Source: Methylobacillus sp.
GTDB lineage: Bacteria > Pseudomonadota > Gammaproteobacteria > Burkholderiales > Methylophilaceae
Assembly (NCBI GenBank): GCA_031285185.1
Contig: JAITWS010000016.1
Location: forward strand, 1 to 37,951
Direction of reading: 5' to 3'
DNA: 37,951 bases
Shown here: piece after piece, positions 1 through 9,224 of the stretch
Layout: the number at the start of each line of letters is the position of its first letter
Position numbering within the stretch: the first letter of the stretch is position 1
Notes under the pieces: model-generated
Seen by the model: only the letters and a program-made list of their open reading frames with translations
Told to the model about the DNA's origin: nothing
Database searches by the model: none
Made by a program: the position numbers and the translations under genes

Positions 1-1
1 A

Positions 2-271
2 TCGCACTGGTCGCAATTTGAAATGTTGGCGCGACAAATCGCGCGCGTCCTGCCCGGTCTGGCCGGTTATATCGGCGTGGATGTGATGGTCGGCGAAAAC
101 GGTTTGCGCGTGCTGGAAGTCAACCCGCGCCTGACCACATCATATGCGGGTCTGGAACAGGCGATAGGCCGCAATCCGGCGGAGTTGATACTCGACATGT
201 TTTATAATGGCCGCTTTTCATCGCCCCCTCAGATTGAGCGCAACATTGTGGAAGTCCGTCTTGATGGATAA
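2..271 (+). CDS. ATP-grasp family protein, C-terminal part (partial at window edge)
   Basis: The reading frame is open from the first complete codon at position 2, so the gene starts before the window; about 89 C-terminal residues are visible. The stretch GYIGVDVM followed by LRVLEVNPRLTTSY is the typical end of an ATP-grasp ligase domain, where the E and N of EVNPR bind the Mg-ATP metals. The next gene starts inside its last codons (8-nt overlap) and belongs to a family known from H4MPT-linked C1 transfer clusters. The likely role is therefore an ATP-dependent ligase in H4MPT-related cofactor biosynthesis (tyramine-glutamate-ligase-like enzymes are ATP-grasp proteins), but the substrate cannot be read from this fragment. 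The family call is fairly sure; the role is inferred from context. Confidence 0.7.
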   Translation, partial: SHWSQFEMLARQIARVLPGLAGYIGVDVMVGENGLRVLEVNPRLTTSYAGLEQAIGRNPAELILDMFYNGRFSSPPQIERNIVEVRLDG

Positions 272-1307
272 CTGTGTATTAGGCTGGGATATCGGCGGGG
301 CGCACCTCAAAGCCGTCCTCGTCCGACCCGACGGACGCGCCATTCACGCGGTTCAGCGCGCATGTCCGCTGTGGCGCGGAATGGACAAGCTGCAACAAGC
401 GGTCGCGGATGTGCTGGCCGGATTGCCGACGCGCGTCACGCATCATGCGATCACCATGACCGGCGAGCTGGCCGATATTTTTCCCGATCGCCCGAGCGGT
501 GTCGCGCACATCACGCAAAACATGCGACGTTGGCTTGATGATGCCGACATCGCCATTTACGCCGGTTCGCAAGGTTTTCTCGCGCCGGATGCGGTGGACG
601 CGCACGCGGATGCCATCGCCTCCGCCAACTGGCACGCCAGCGCCGAATTTCTCGCGCGGCAATGCGACGCGGCATTGTTCATGGATATTGGCAGCACCAC
701 TGCTGACCTCATCCCGCTGCATTCCGGCAAACCGGCGGCGCGCGGATATTCCGACGCCGAACGCATGAGGACCGAAGAACTGGTTTATACCGGCGTGATA
801 CGCACACCCGTCATGGCGGTGGCGCGACGATTGCCGTTTGCGGGCGAATGGCAGCAACTCGCCGCCGAACATTTTGCGACCATGGCCGATGTTTACCGGC
901 TCACGGGCGAGCTTTCCGAAGAATACGACATGGGCGACACCGCCGACGGACAGGGCAAATCCGCGCGGGAAAGCGCGCGGCGATTGGCGCGCATGACAGG
1001 GCGTGATTTCCGCGACGCGGAGCTGGAACAATGGCGGCAATTCGCGCGCGCGGCGCGTTCGCGGCAAGTGTGGATGTTGCAATCGGCGGCGGAGCGGCAA
1101 CTTTCGCTGCATGTTTTTCCCGACAACGCGCCCATCATCGCCGCCGGAGCCGGAATTTTTCTCGCGCGCGAATTGGCGCGTGTGATGAATCGCCCCTTCA
1201 TCGAAGCCGCGCAATGGATTGAAGGCGATGCCGCCGTGACGCAATGGGCAAATGTTTGTTTGCCCGCCCATGCCGTGGCGTGGCTGCGCGGACGGGAATT
1301 GGCATGA
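264..1307 (+). CDS. H4MPT-linked C1 transfer pathway protein (hydantoinase/oxoprolinase-like, ASKHA fold)
   Basis: A 347-residue protein with actin-like ATPase signatures: a first phosphate loop GWDIGGAHLKA at residues 7-17, a second one MDIGSTTADLI in the middle, and a glycine-rich adenosine motif AAGAGIFLA near the C terminus. This matches the conserved protein of methylotrophs and methanogens described as H4MPT-linked C1 transfer pathway protein, related to hydantoinase/oxoprolinase. Its exact reaction is not established; a part in methanopterin or methanofuran-type cofactor synthesis is inferred. The start at 264 is preferred over an in-frame ATG at 207. It gives the usual N terminus with the phosphate loop near the start, has GGAAG 9 nt upstream, and overlaps the upstream stop as expected for translational coupling. 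Its stop overlaps the pabB start as ATGA. Confidence 0.8.
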   Translation: MDNCVLGWDIGGAHLKAVLVRPDGRAIHAVQRACPLWRGMDKLQQAVADVLAGLPTRVTHHAITMTGELADIFPDRPSGVAHITQNMRRWLDDADIAIYAGSQGFLAPDAVDAHADAIASANWHASAEFLARQCDAALFMDIGSTTADLIPLHSGKPAARGYSDAERMRTEELVYTGVIRTPVMAVARRLPFAGEWQQLAAEHFATMADVYRLTGELSEEYDMGDTADGQGKSARESARRLARMTGRDFRDAELEQWRQFARAARSRQVWMLQSAAERQLSLHVFPDNAPIIAAGAGIFLARELARVMNRPFIEAAQWIEGDAAVTQWANVCLPAHAVAWLRGRELA

Positions 1308-2677
1308 GCGCCTTGCTCGCCGAACTGCCGTATCGCGCTGACAGCGCCGCCGTTTTCGCGCGCATCGCGCATCGTCCGTGGGCGATCTATCTCGACAGCG
1401 GCTGGCCGGGCAGCCAATACGGGCGCTATGATATTTTCGCTGCCGATCCGATGGCGACGCTTTCCACATGCGGCGGGCAAACGGAAATTCGCGAACACGC
1501 GGCAACACGAACAACTGCCGAAAATCCTTTCCACGCGCTGAAAACCGTGTTGCAACGTTACACAGTTGCGCCAAACAATTTGCCGTTTCGCGGCGGCGCG
1601 ATGGGCTATTTCTCCTACGATCTCGCGCGTCGTCTGGAACATTTACCCGCGCGCGCGACGGATGCGGAACACATGCCGGAAATGGCGCTGGGCATTTACG
1701 ATTGGGCGGCGATATTCGATCACCACGCCGCGCGCGCGTGGCTGGTCGGGCAGGGGCATGACACGCGAACACGCGAACAATGGTCGGAGATGGTCAATTT
1801 GTTGAGCGGCGATGCCGCGCCGCAAGCCGGTGTTTTCAAGGCGCGCGGCGAGGCCGTTTCCAACATGAGCGAAGCGGATTACGCCGCCGCGTTCGAGCGC
1901 ATCAAACATTACATCGCCGCGGGCGATTGCTATCAGGTCAATCTCGCGCAACGTTTTTCGGCAGAGGCGGAAGGCGACGCATGGGCGGCCTATCTTCGCC
2001 TGCGGCAACTCAGCCCCGCGCCGTTTTCCGCATATTTCAACACACCGCACGGGCAGATACTCTCGGCCTCGCCGGAGCGTTTTCTGCGCGTGGAAAATGG
2101 TCGCGTGGAAACCAGGCCGATCAAAGGCACGCGCCCGCGCTCGCCCGATCCGGCGCAGGATCGCGCCTATGCCGACGCGCTGCAAACCAGCGCCAAAGAC
2201 CGCGCCGAAAACGTAATGATCGTGGATTTGCTCCGCAACGACCTCGGCAAAAATTGCGCCACCGGCTCGGTGCGCGCGGAAAAATTATTCGCGCTGGAAA
2301 GTTACGCCAACGTTCACCATCTCGTCAGCACCGTCACCGGCACACTCGCGCCGGGACGCGACGCGGTGGATTTGCTGCAAGGCTGCTTTCCCGGCGGCTC
2401 GATCACCGGCGCGCCCAAACTGCGTGCAATGGAAATCATCGAAGAACTGGAACCGCACCGGCGCGGCGTTTACTGCGGCGCGCTCGGCTACATCGGATTC
2501 GACGGAAACATGGACACCAATATCGCCATCAGAACGGCGTTATACTCCGAAAATTCGTTGCGATTCTGGGCGGGCGGCGGCATTGTGGCCGACTCCGAAA
2601 TGCAAAAGGAATACCGCGAAACGCTGGACAAGGCTTCCGGCATGTTGCAATTAATCAAGGAACTGAGAGGTCAATAA
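1304..2677 (+). CDS. pabB: Aminodeoxychorismate synthase component I (PabB type)
   Basis: A 457-residue chorismate-binding enzyme that should convert chorismate plus ammonia to 4-amino-4-deoxychorismate, the precursor of 4-aminobenzoate. The N-terminal half is the anthranilate synthase I-type N domain. The C-terminal half carries PIKGTRPR with the PabB-type active-site Lys (K274 here, which separates PabB from anthranilate synthase), then DRAENVMIVDLLRNDLG and FPGGSITGAPKLRAMEII. The start at 1304 shares an ATGA with the previous stop; an in-frame ATG at 1244 would lie inside the upstream gene. 4-Aminobenzoate feeds both folate and H4MPT synthesis (the ribofuranosylaminobenzene step). Its place between H4MPT-linked genes suggests a copy kept to supply that pathway; this part is inference. 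No glutaminase partner or aminodeoxychorismate lyase is seen nearby. Confidence 0.9.
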   Translation: MSALLAELPYRADSAAVFARIAHRPWAIYLDSGWPGSQYGRYDIFAADPMATLSTCGGQTEIREHAATRTTAENPFHALKTVLQRYTVAPNNLPFRGGAMGYFSYDLARRLEHLPARATDAEHMPEMALGIYDWAAIFDHHAARAWLVGQGHDTRTREQWSEMVNLLSGDAAPQAGVFKARGEAVSNMSEADYAAAFERIKHYIAAGDCYQVNLAQRFSAEAEGDAWAAYLRLRQLSPAPFSAYFNTPHGQILSASPERFLRVENGRVETRPIKGTRPRSPDPAQDRAYADALQTSAKDRAENVMIVDLLRNDLGKNCATGSVRAEKLFALESYANVHHLVSTVTGTLAPGRDAVDLLQGCFPGGSITGAPKLRAMEIIEELEPHRRGVYCGALGYIGFDGNMDTNIAIRTALYSENSLRFWAGGGIVADSEMQKEYRETLDKASGMLQLIKELRGQ

Positions 2678-3282
2678 TGTGGGTGGTCAAACTCGGCGGC
2701 AGCCTGCTCGGCACGCCGGAGCTGAAACAATGGCTCACGATGCTCGCCGACAAAAGCGACGGACGCATCATCATCGTCCCCGGCGGCGGCGTATTTGCCG
2801 ACACCGTGCGCGAACAACAGGTGTTCGGCCAATACGACGATGCCGCCGCGCACACCATGGCCGTGCTCGCGATGGAACAATTCGGCAGCGTGCTGCAATC
2901 CCTGCAACCCGATCTCGTCGCCGCCTCCACCGAACTGGAAATCGCAGAATGCTCATGGCAACACCGCGCCATCGTCTGGCGACCGCACCGCATGATATTC
3001 ACCGACGACGAAATCCCGCAAAACTGGAGCGTCACCTCGGACAGCCTCGCCGCATGGCTCGCCCAAAAAATCGGCGCGGATCGTCTGGTCATCGTCAAAC
3101 ACCAACCCGTACCCGAACAACCGCTCCCGCTGCAACGCCTGCAGGAACAAGGCATCGTTGACGGCGCATTCACCCAATTCGCGCAACACCTCACCTGCCC
3201 CCTCCACATCTTCGGCAAAACCGAACACCCCGCCTTTGCTAGAATGTGGAACGAAGGCAAAACGCCCGCGCTGGCGGATTGA
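2677..3282 (+). CDS. Amino acid kinase family protein (MfnE-like candidate)
   Basis: A compact 201-residue amino-acid-kinase-fold protein. It opens with WVVKLGGSLLG, the phosphate-binding signature of the family, followed by IIIVPGGGVFADTVRE and, later, SDSLAAWLAQKIGADRLVIVK, the nucleotide and acceptor half. It is shorter than glutamate 5-kinase or UMP kinase and resembles the small archaeal/methylotroph kinases that include MfnE, which phosphorylates a furan precursor of methanofuran. The ATG at 2677 uses the last base of the pabB TAA stop, so the four genes form one coupled run. Specificity is unknown; a role in C1 cofactor synthesis rests on family resemblance and neighbourhood. No convincing U-tract terminator follows; the next structure is a dispersed palindromic repeat. 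Confidence 0.75.
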   Translation: MWVVKLGGSLLGTPELKQWLTMLADKSDGRIIIVPGGGVFADTVREQQVFGQYDDAAAHTMAVLAMEQFGSVLQSLQPDLVAASTELEIAECSWQHRAIVWRPHRMIFTDDEIPQNWSVTSDSLAAWLAQKIGADRLVIVKHQPVPEQPLPLQRLQEQGIVDGAFTQFAQHLTCPLHIFGKTEHPAFARMWNEGKTPALAD

Positions 3283-3312
3283 GGGGAGGAGAAGAAATCA
3301 GGAGCGGCGGTG

Positions 3313-3436
3313 TTCTCCCTCTCCCACTTGCGGGAGAGGGTTGGGGTGAGGGTGGGATAAATTTACTCCGTTCGCACTGAGCTTGTCGAAGGGCGGGCAA
3401 CCACTAATCATGAGCGGGCGGGTTTGAAACCCGCCC
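3313..3436. repeat. Cluster of three dispersed intergenic repeats
   Basis: The 170-bp gap between two converging genes holds three repeat types found again elsewhere in the window. At 3313-3354 is family A, a palindrome of CCCTCTCCC and GGGAGAGGG arms followed by TTGGGGTGAGGG. At 3368-3396 is family B, with the core GAGCTTGTCGAAGG. At 3416-3436 is family C, a perfect 10-bp inverted repeat (GGGCGGGTTT and its complement around one G). They can form hairpins and might end transcription of the converging genes, but no U-tracts follow. Confidence 0.8.
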
Positions 3437-3452
3437 CTGCGCTTATCGCCTT

Positions 3453-6400
3453 TCAAAACTTCCAGCTAAAATTCACCCGCACGCCGTTGTCGGTGATGTC
3501 GCTGCCGAATTGTCCGTTATACGAAACGCCGAGCATTGCGTTTTCGCTGATGGCGAAATCCAGTCCGGCGTCCAGCACGGCGCTGTTTCTTGCGATGGGC
3601 GCGCCTGCGATGGAGAAGGCGTTGCCGCCGGTGAGGAAGTTCATGGTTGATTCCGGCGTTTTGTCGCCGAAGGCGTGACGCCAGCCGAGTGTGCCGCGGA
3701 AGCTCGCTTTGTCGAAAGCGATGCCGGAGAGATGCAGGCCGAGCGTGCTGAATACCATATCCGTGTCCGAACCTTTCACCCGCAACGCCGCCACGCCGCC
3801 TTTTTCGCGGAAGCTGTCGGTGTTGACGTTGACATACGCGAGATTCGCGAACGGCTCAAACGTTGTGTCGCCGGAGGCAATGCCGTAGCCGAGTTCGGCG
3901 TAGGCTTGCGTGGTATCGGCATCGTAATCAGCTTTGAGCCTGTCCGAAAACGCGCCGATGTTCACATGGCGGCGGGTTTCCAGGTTGTGCCAGGTATAGG
4001 CCGCGCCGGTACGCAGCGCGAGGCTCGCCCACTTCGCGCCGCCGTAAATGCCCAGCGTGTAGTTGTCGCTGTTGCCGGAAGAGCGGCGACCGTTGCCCAC
4101 GTTGAAGTCGGAATAACTGTAGCCGCCGACAAAGCCGATGCGTGCATTTTCCGCGATTGCGGTATCCGCACCGATCAGCAATCCGCCGATGTCGCGGTTC
4201 AAACTTGCCGCGTTGCCGTCGCCATCCATCTTGCCCCAACTGCCGAAGGCGTGTGACCAAAACACATGGCCGGGTTCGGGCGCCAAATCCGGCCAACCGG
4301 CGACCAGCGCCACCCGAACCGGCGCTTTTGAAGTGATATGGCTTTGCGCCTCGCGCATCCGGTCGGCGGTCACTTCGCGCAGGAATCGGCTATCCTCGAT
4401 CAACGCGCTTTGCGCCGAAGCGTGGATTTCGCCCGAAAGAGCATCAAACGCAACAAGCGCCTGCGGCGCGGTGAGATTGGTGATCGCATCATAAATCACG
4501 CCGCCGCCCACGCTCTCCGCGCCCGCGCCGGTGGCACGCTGGTTGGGCGTGCCGCCCTCGCCGAAGCTGCCTATGCGCGTCATACGCAGCACCACACTAT
4601 AGGCATCGGGATAAAGCAAAGTTGGCGTGAGATAAGCGAGGTTGGTCGTCACGCCGCCGTCAAAAACGCCGTTGCTGCCAGCATCCGCCGTGATGATGGT
4701 GTAATCCGTATTCGCCGCGTAATTACCCGAACCCGCGAGCACATTCACCGAGCCGCCGTTGATCGTCGTCGTGCCGGTGGAATGCAGCAAATCGCCATGC
4801 GCGGGATTCAACTCCACTTCAAAAATCGAGCCGCTCTCGAACGTCACCGTGCGATTCACAGTCAACGTGCCGATGCCGTTGCCGGGGACGATGGTGCTGC
4901 CGCCCTTCGCGTACAAGCCACCTATCGTGCCGTCGCCGCCCATCGTCGCGCCGGACTCGACGGTGATATCGGAATCAAGCGTCGTCAGCGTATCATCGCC
5001 GTTCAACACCATCAGCGCGCCCGCCGCCACGGTGGTCAAGCCGTTGAAACCGCTACCGTCGCCGAGATAATAAAGCGTGCCCGCGCCGCTCTTGGTCAAC
5101 GCGCCTCCGCCGCTCAAAGTGTTGGCAAACGCCGCATCGGTCGTCTGCGCGATTTCTATCGCGGCATTGTTGGCGATCGCGCCGGAACCAAAGCTCGCCG
5201 CCGTGCCAATGATTTTGCCGTCGTTGATCGTCGTGCCGCCGCTGTAAGTGTTGATGCCGGTGAGCGTCAACGTCAACGTGCCGGTTCCGATTTTTACCAA
5301 GCTGCCGCCCGTGCCGCCGTTGTAGCCACCGTCGCTGATGATGCCGCTGACGGAGGTATCCAAGCCATTACTGCCCACGGTCAATTCGTTGTTGCCGAGC
5401 AAGAAGCGGCCATCGCCTTCGATGGAACCGGCGCTGATTTTGTTGTTGCTCAACGCGCCTGTGGTTCCCGAAAAATCGAACGTGCTGCCCGCGCCGTCAT
5501 TTTTGAGCGCGGCATTGACAGGGTCGGCGTTGCCGACGAAATAGGTGCGTCCGCCTTCGTTGGTGATGCTCGCGTTACCGCCGCGGCTGTTGCCGAAGAA
5601 ATCCGTTTCACCGCCGCTTTGGTTGGTGATGGTCGCGCTGTCCGCCGTGCTGTTGCCGAAAAAATCGGTGCGTCCGCCGGTGTTGTTGGTGATTTTCGCG
5701 GTGGCGGCAGTGCTGTCGGTGACGAACTGTGTGAGGCCGCCGCTGTTGTTAGTGATAGTGGCGTTGCCCGCGTCGCTTTCGGCGGTGAAATACACGCCGC
5801 CGCCATTGCTGTTGGAGATGGTGGCGCTGCCCGCAGTCGCCATGCTGCCGGGCGTGCCGGAGGCGAGGAGGTTGAACGGATTGGTGCCGAAAAAGGTCAC
5901 GCCGCCGTTGTTGTTGATGTGGGTACCAATAGTCGCTTTGCTGGCATCGTCGAAAAACGTGAGGCCATTGCTGTTGTTGTTGATGGTAGCGTTGTCCGCA
6001 CTGCTGCTGCCGCTGAACAAGGTGATGCCGAAATTGCTGTTGGTGATGCCGATGTCGTCCGCGCTCTGGCTGTTGGCAAATTGCGTGATGCCGCGATTGC
6101 TGTTGACTATGGTGCTGATGCCGCTGGTATCGCTGTTCTCGATGCGCAACAGGCTGCCGCTGCCGCCGCCATCGACCGTCACCGCGCCGGTGATGCTGCC
6201 CGCCGCGCCGCCATCCACGCCCAGTTGCAGGATTCCATTCAGCACAGAGGTTCCGTCGCTATAGTCGTTGGCGTTGGTGAGTATGGTTTTACCGCTGCCG
6301 ATCTGCTCGACCGAGCCAACGCCAGTGATGAGGCTACCGACGATAAGATCACTGGTGCTATCGCGGTTGAAGGCCAGCGTGCTGTTGTTGTCCATATGCA

Positions 6401-9224
6401 CCTCGCTGGTGCTGGCGATGGAACCCGTCGCGCCGCCGTTGCCGATTTGCAGTGTGCCGCCGTTGATGACGGTGTTGCCGGTGTAAGTGTTGTCGGCGGA
6501 AAGAATCAGCATGCCTGCGCCGTTTTTGGTGAGCGTCTTGCCGTCCCAGCCGGGGCGGAGGGCGTTAGTGCCATTGGAGGTGCGGTTGTCCAGCGCCACG
6601 CCCACATCAAAAGAATCGGTGGCGTTGGTCAGGGTAAAAGTGCCGTGGTTGTTTGCGGCGGTGTCGAGCCACGAGAGGCCGAGCGTCACATCCACCGCCT
6701 TGGCGCTGTAAGCCGTCTGCACCGACAGGTAATCTGCTGTGGTCGCCGTTGCGCCGCCGATATAGGTATTGGCGAAGGTGCCGATGACGTTGCCGCCAGT
6801 GGTTTGAATCACCCGGAACGAGGTGCCGTTGTAGCCGGAAATGCTGAGCTTGGCACCGGTGATAATCGCATTGACGCCTACGTTGACGGCGGGGGAATTT
6901 GCTGCGCCGATGGTGACGTTGAGGGTGCTACCAGCGATGTTGGAGTTGACGCCAACGTTCAGCGTCGCGTTCGGGCCGATGACGGTGGTGGCGTCAGCAG
7001 AGGCGTTGTAGTCGCCATTCACCGTGAACACGCCGTTCTGCTCAAAGGCCAGTGCGCCGCCAGCTACGTCGACATTGCCATTCACCACACTGGGAGCAGT
7101 CGCATACGCAGTATTGGTCAGCGTGAGAGTGCCGTCGCCGTCTTTGCCCAGATTGCCGTTGAGATTGTTGAAAGTACCCGCCCAGGTGGCATCGGTGGTT
7201 TGGTTGACGAAGAATATGCCGAAGCCGCTGATATTGCCGCCGGTGCCGGAAAGTGAACCGGCAATCAGAGCGCCTGAGAGATTGAGCGTGCCGCCCGTGT
7301 TGACGGTAAGCGCGCCAGAGCCGAGCGCGGTTGGAACGTTCGTGTTCAATGTACCCGCGTTGAGGGTGGTGCCGCCGCTGTAGCTGTTGCCGTTCGTCAA
7401 CGTCAACGTGCCCGCGCCGTTTTTGGTCAGGCCGCCGCTGCCGCTGATGTTGCTGTCAACCGTCAAAGTCGTTCCGGTGTTGGTATCGAAGGTGCCGCCG
7501 TCCGCGCCGATGTCATCGGCAATCAGCGTAATGGCGCGGGTGTTGGCAAAGGTCACGTTCGCCGTGGTGTTGAGTGTGCCGCCGTTGAAGTTCAACGCGC
7601 CCGTGCCGAGGTTGTTGTCATTATTCACCTGCAACACGCCGCCGTTGAGATATGTTCCGCCGCTGTAGCCGTTGCTCGCGCCCAGCGTGGTAACGCCGTT
7701 TTGCACCACGACTTTGCCCGCGCCGCTGATGACATTGTTGAAGGCCAGCGGCGCGACATAGTTGGGGTCGGCCACGTTGCGCGTGCCGTTAGTGTGGTTG
7801 AACAATACCGTGCCGTTGTTGATGAGGTCGCCGGTGAGATTGCCTGCGGTGATGTCGTCGTCCGGTGACGTGCCGCCCGCCGGATTTACGCCGGTCAATG
7901 CGCCCAGTGCGAGTGTGCCGCCGTTATCAATGGTGAAGGTGCCGCCCGCGCCAAGCGCCAAACTGCCCGTCTGCGCGCCGATGGTTTGCAAGGCCAGCGC
8001 CGCGCCGTTTTGAATGGTGACGGTGGTGAACATGCCGCTGCCGTTCCAGTTCCAAGCTGCATCCGCGTTGACGGTGAGGGTGTCGAAATCGGTGAAGGCG
8101 TTGGTCGCGCTGCCGACCGTGGTCGCGCCGTCAAAGGCGGAATTGTAGGCGAGCAGGGTGAGTGTGTTGTCTCCGCCGCCGCCTTCGACCTTGCCGATGA
8201 TTTGCGAGGTGACGCGCAGGCTGAGATTGAGACTGCTGAGGCTGTTGCCCGCAATGGCCGCGCCGGTGGGGCTGTCGGTTTCGATCAAACCACCGTTTTC
8301 GATGGTGGCCGTGCCGCCGGAAAGATTGATGGCGTTGGCGTTGGCGCTGATGATTTTGCCGCTGGCGCTGTTGTTGATGATGGCGGTGAGCGAACTACCC
8401 ACCATGTTGACATTGACGGCGTAGGCGTTGCTGGCGGCGAGATTGTTGCCGGTAGATTGAATCAGCCCGTCGTTGTTCAGCTCATCCCGTGTGCCGTTTA
8501 GATAAACGCCAACGCTGCCGTTGCCGGTGGCGAGCAGTGTGCCGGTGTCGCTGTTGTTGAGCGTGCTGTCGCTGCCGACGATGGAACCGGCGCGTGAGTT
8601 GCTGCCGGAAACTTGCACAAAGCCGTCGTTGGTGAGTGTGTTGAAGGTGGGACCTTCGGTGCCGCCACTGGCGTTCCAGCCCGAGGAGATGCCGTAGGCG
8701 TATGAGCCGGTGGTGGTGATGATGCCGTCAAGTTCGTTGTACAACACGTTGCCACCGCCCGACGCGCCCATGCCGGTATTGTAAGCGCCGGTGGTGCTGA
8801 TCGTGCCGAAGTTGTACAAGGTGTTGGTGACCGTCAGATCGGGATTGAGGTCGCCCACACCCAGCATGGCAACTCCGCGCGCCGAGGATGCGCCCACGCC
8901 GCTCACGGTCAATGTGCCGTAGTTGGCGATGGTGCTGGCTTTTTCAACGCTGACCAGCACCAACGGATTGGGCGCGCTGTGCGAGGCGTGGACGATGGCG
9001 GTGCCGTCAAGAGCAGAGCCGATGTTGATGGTCACGCCCGTGCTGCCGGTGACGGCATTGACCGGCGCGGTGCTGGTTCCGCTACAGGTGACGGTCTGCC
9101 CGGTAGTCGGCGCGGTGGTCAGTGTCGCGCCGACAACGCATTGGGCAAAGGCCGGGCTGGTAAACGCCGCCAAAATCGCGGAAGAGAATAACACGCGGTT
9201 GATGCGAGAAATGGTAATGGTCAT
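3453..9224 (-). CDS. Large autotransporter (type Va) with beta-strand repeats and C-terminal barrel
   Basis: A 1923-residue surface protein. A signal peptide (charged MTITISRINR, hydrophobic core, SPAFA cleavage region) is followed by a Cys pair (CVVG...VTCSG). The passenger is a glycine/asparagine-rich beta-helix with many autotransporter-associated repeats such as GAGTLTLTNGNSYSGGTTLN (Pfam PATR type). Residues about 1040-1250 are a separate block of roughly 20-residue units of the form ATITNNSGG-T-FFGNSTAD. From about residue 1650 to the end is an autotransporter beta-barrel ending VNFSWKF with the terminal aromatic residue required by the BAM machinery. ATG at 9224 is chosen over a TTG one codon upstream; AAAGGGG precedes it. 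Secretion should be Sec then self-translocation, displaying an adhesin-like fibre. No protease or lipase catalytic motif was recognised. It is transcribed against both flanks and flanked by repeat-rich DNA. Confidence 0.92.
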   Translation of the reverse strand: MTITISRINRVLFSSAILAAFTSPAFAQCVVGATLTTAPTTGQTVTCSGTSTAPVNAVTGSTGVTINIGSALDGTAIVHASHSAPNPLVLVSVEKASTIANYGTLTVSGVGASSARGVAMLGVGDLNPDLTVTNTLYNFGTISTTGAYNTGMGASGGGNVLYNELDGIITTTGSYAYGISSGWNASGGTEGPTFNTLTNDGFVQVSGSNSRAGSIVGSDSTLNNSDTGTLLATGNGSVGVYLNGTRDELNNDGLIQSTGNNLAASNAYAVNVNMVGSSLTAIINNSASGKIISANANAINLSGGTATIENGGLIETDSPTGAAIAGNSLSSLNLSLRVTSQIIGKVEGGGGDNTLTLLAYNSAFDGATTVGSATNAFTDFDTLTVNADAAWNWNGSGMFTTVTIQNGAALALQTIGAQTGSLALGAGGTFTIDNGGTLALGALTGVNPAGGTSPDDDITAGNLTGDLINNGTVLFNHTNGTRNVADPNYVAPLAFNNVISGAGKVVVQNGVTTLGASNGYSGGTYLNGGVLQVNNDNNLGTGALNFNGGTLNTTANVTFANTRAITLIADDIGADGGTFDTNTGTTLTVDSNISGSGGLTKNGAGTLTLTNGNSYSGGTTLNAGTLNTNVPTALGSGALTVNTGGTLNLSGALIAGSLSGTGGNISGFGIFFVNQTTDATWAGTFNNLNGNLGKDGDGTLTLTNTAYATAPSVVNGNVDVAGGALAFEQNGVFTVNGDYNASADATTVIGPNATLNVGVNSNIAGSTLNVTIGAANSPAVNVGVNAIITGAKLSISGYNGTSFRVIQTTGGNVIGTFANTYIGGATATTADYLSVQTAYSAKAVDVTLGLSWLDTAANNHGTFTLTNATDSFDVGVALDNRTSNGTNALRPGWDGKTLTKNGAGMLILSADNTYTGNTVINGGTLQIGNGGATGSIASTSEVHMDNNSTLAFNRDSTSDLIVGSLITGVGSVEQIGSGKTILTNANDYSDGTSVLNGILQLGVDGGAAGSITGAVTVDGGGSGSLLRIENSDTSGISTIVNSNRGITQFANSQSADDIGITNSNFGITLFSGSSSADNATINNNSNGLTFFDDASKATIGTHINNNGGVTFFGTNPFNLLASGTPGSMATAGSATISNSNGGGVYFTAESDAGNATITNNSGGLTQFVTDSTAATAKITNNTGGRTDFFGNSTADSATITNQSGGETDFFGNSRGGNASITNEGGRTYFVGNADPVNAALKNDGAGSTFDFSGTTGALSNNKISAGSIEGDGRFLLGNNELTVGSNGLDTSVSGIISDGGYNGGTGGSLVKIGTGTLTLTLTGINTYSGGTTINDGKIIGTAASFGSGAIANNAAIEIAQTTDAAFANTLSGGGALTKSGAGTLYYLGDGSGFNGLTTVAAGALMVLNGDDTLTTLDSDITVESGATMGGDGTIGGLYAKGGSTIVPGNGIGTLTVNRTVTFESGSIFEVELNPAHGDLLHSTGTTTINGGSVNVLAGSGNYAANTDYTIITADAGSNGVFDGGVTTNLAYLTPTLLYPDAYSVVLRMTRIGSFGEGGTPNQRATGAGAESVGGGVIYDAITNLTAPQALVAFDALSGEIHASAQSALIEDSRFLREVTADRMREAQSHITSKAPVRVALVAGWPDLAPEPGHVFWSHAFGSWGKMDGDGNAASLNRDIGGLLIGADTAIAENARIGFVGGYSYSDFNVGNGRRSSGNSDNYTLGIYGGAKWASLALRTGAAYTWHNLETRRHVNIGAFSDRLKADYDADTTQAYAELGYGIASGDTTFEPFANLAYVNVNTDSFREKGGVAALRVKGSDTDMVFSTLGLHLSGIAFDKASFRGTLGWRHAFGDKTPESTMNFLTGGNAFSIAGAPIARNSAVLDAGLDFAISENAMLGVSYNGQFGSDITDNGVRVNFSWKF

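Noticed and set aside
1780..2676. Fusion of an extra domain onto the amino-acid-kinase gene
   Set aside because: The frame is open upstream by chance; it is Arg-rich shadow of pabB, and ATG at 2677 gives the conserved kinase start.
5450..6120. Possible CRISPR or tandem regulatory array inside the autotransporter
   Set aside because: The periodic DNA is in frame and encodes the ITNN-GG-T-FFG protein repeats.
4338..7256. 972-codon open frame opposite the autotransporter
   Set aside because: Ala/Val/Arg-rich repeats are the complement of the autotransporter repeats; no start signal or domain.
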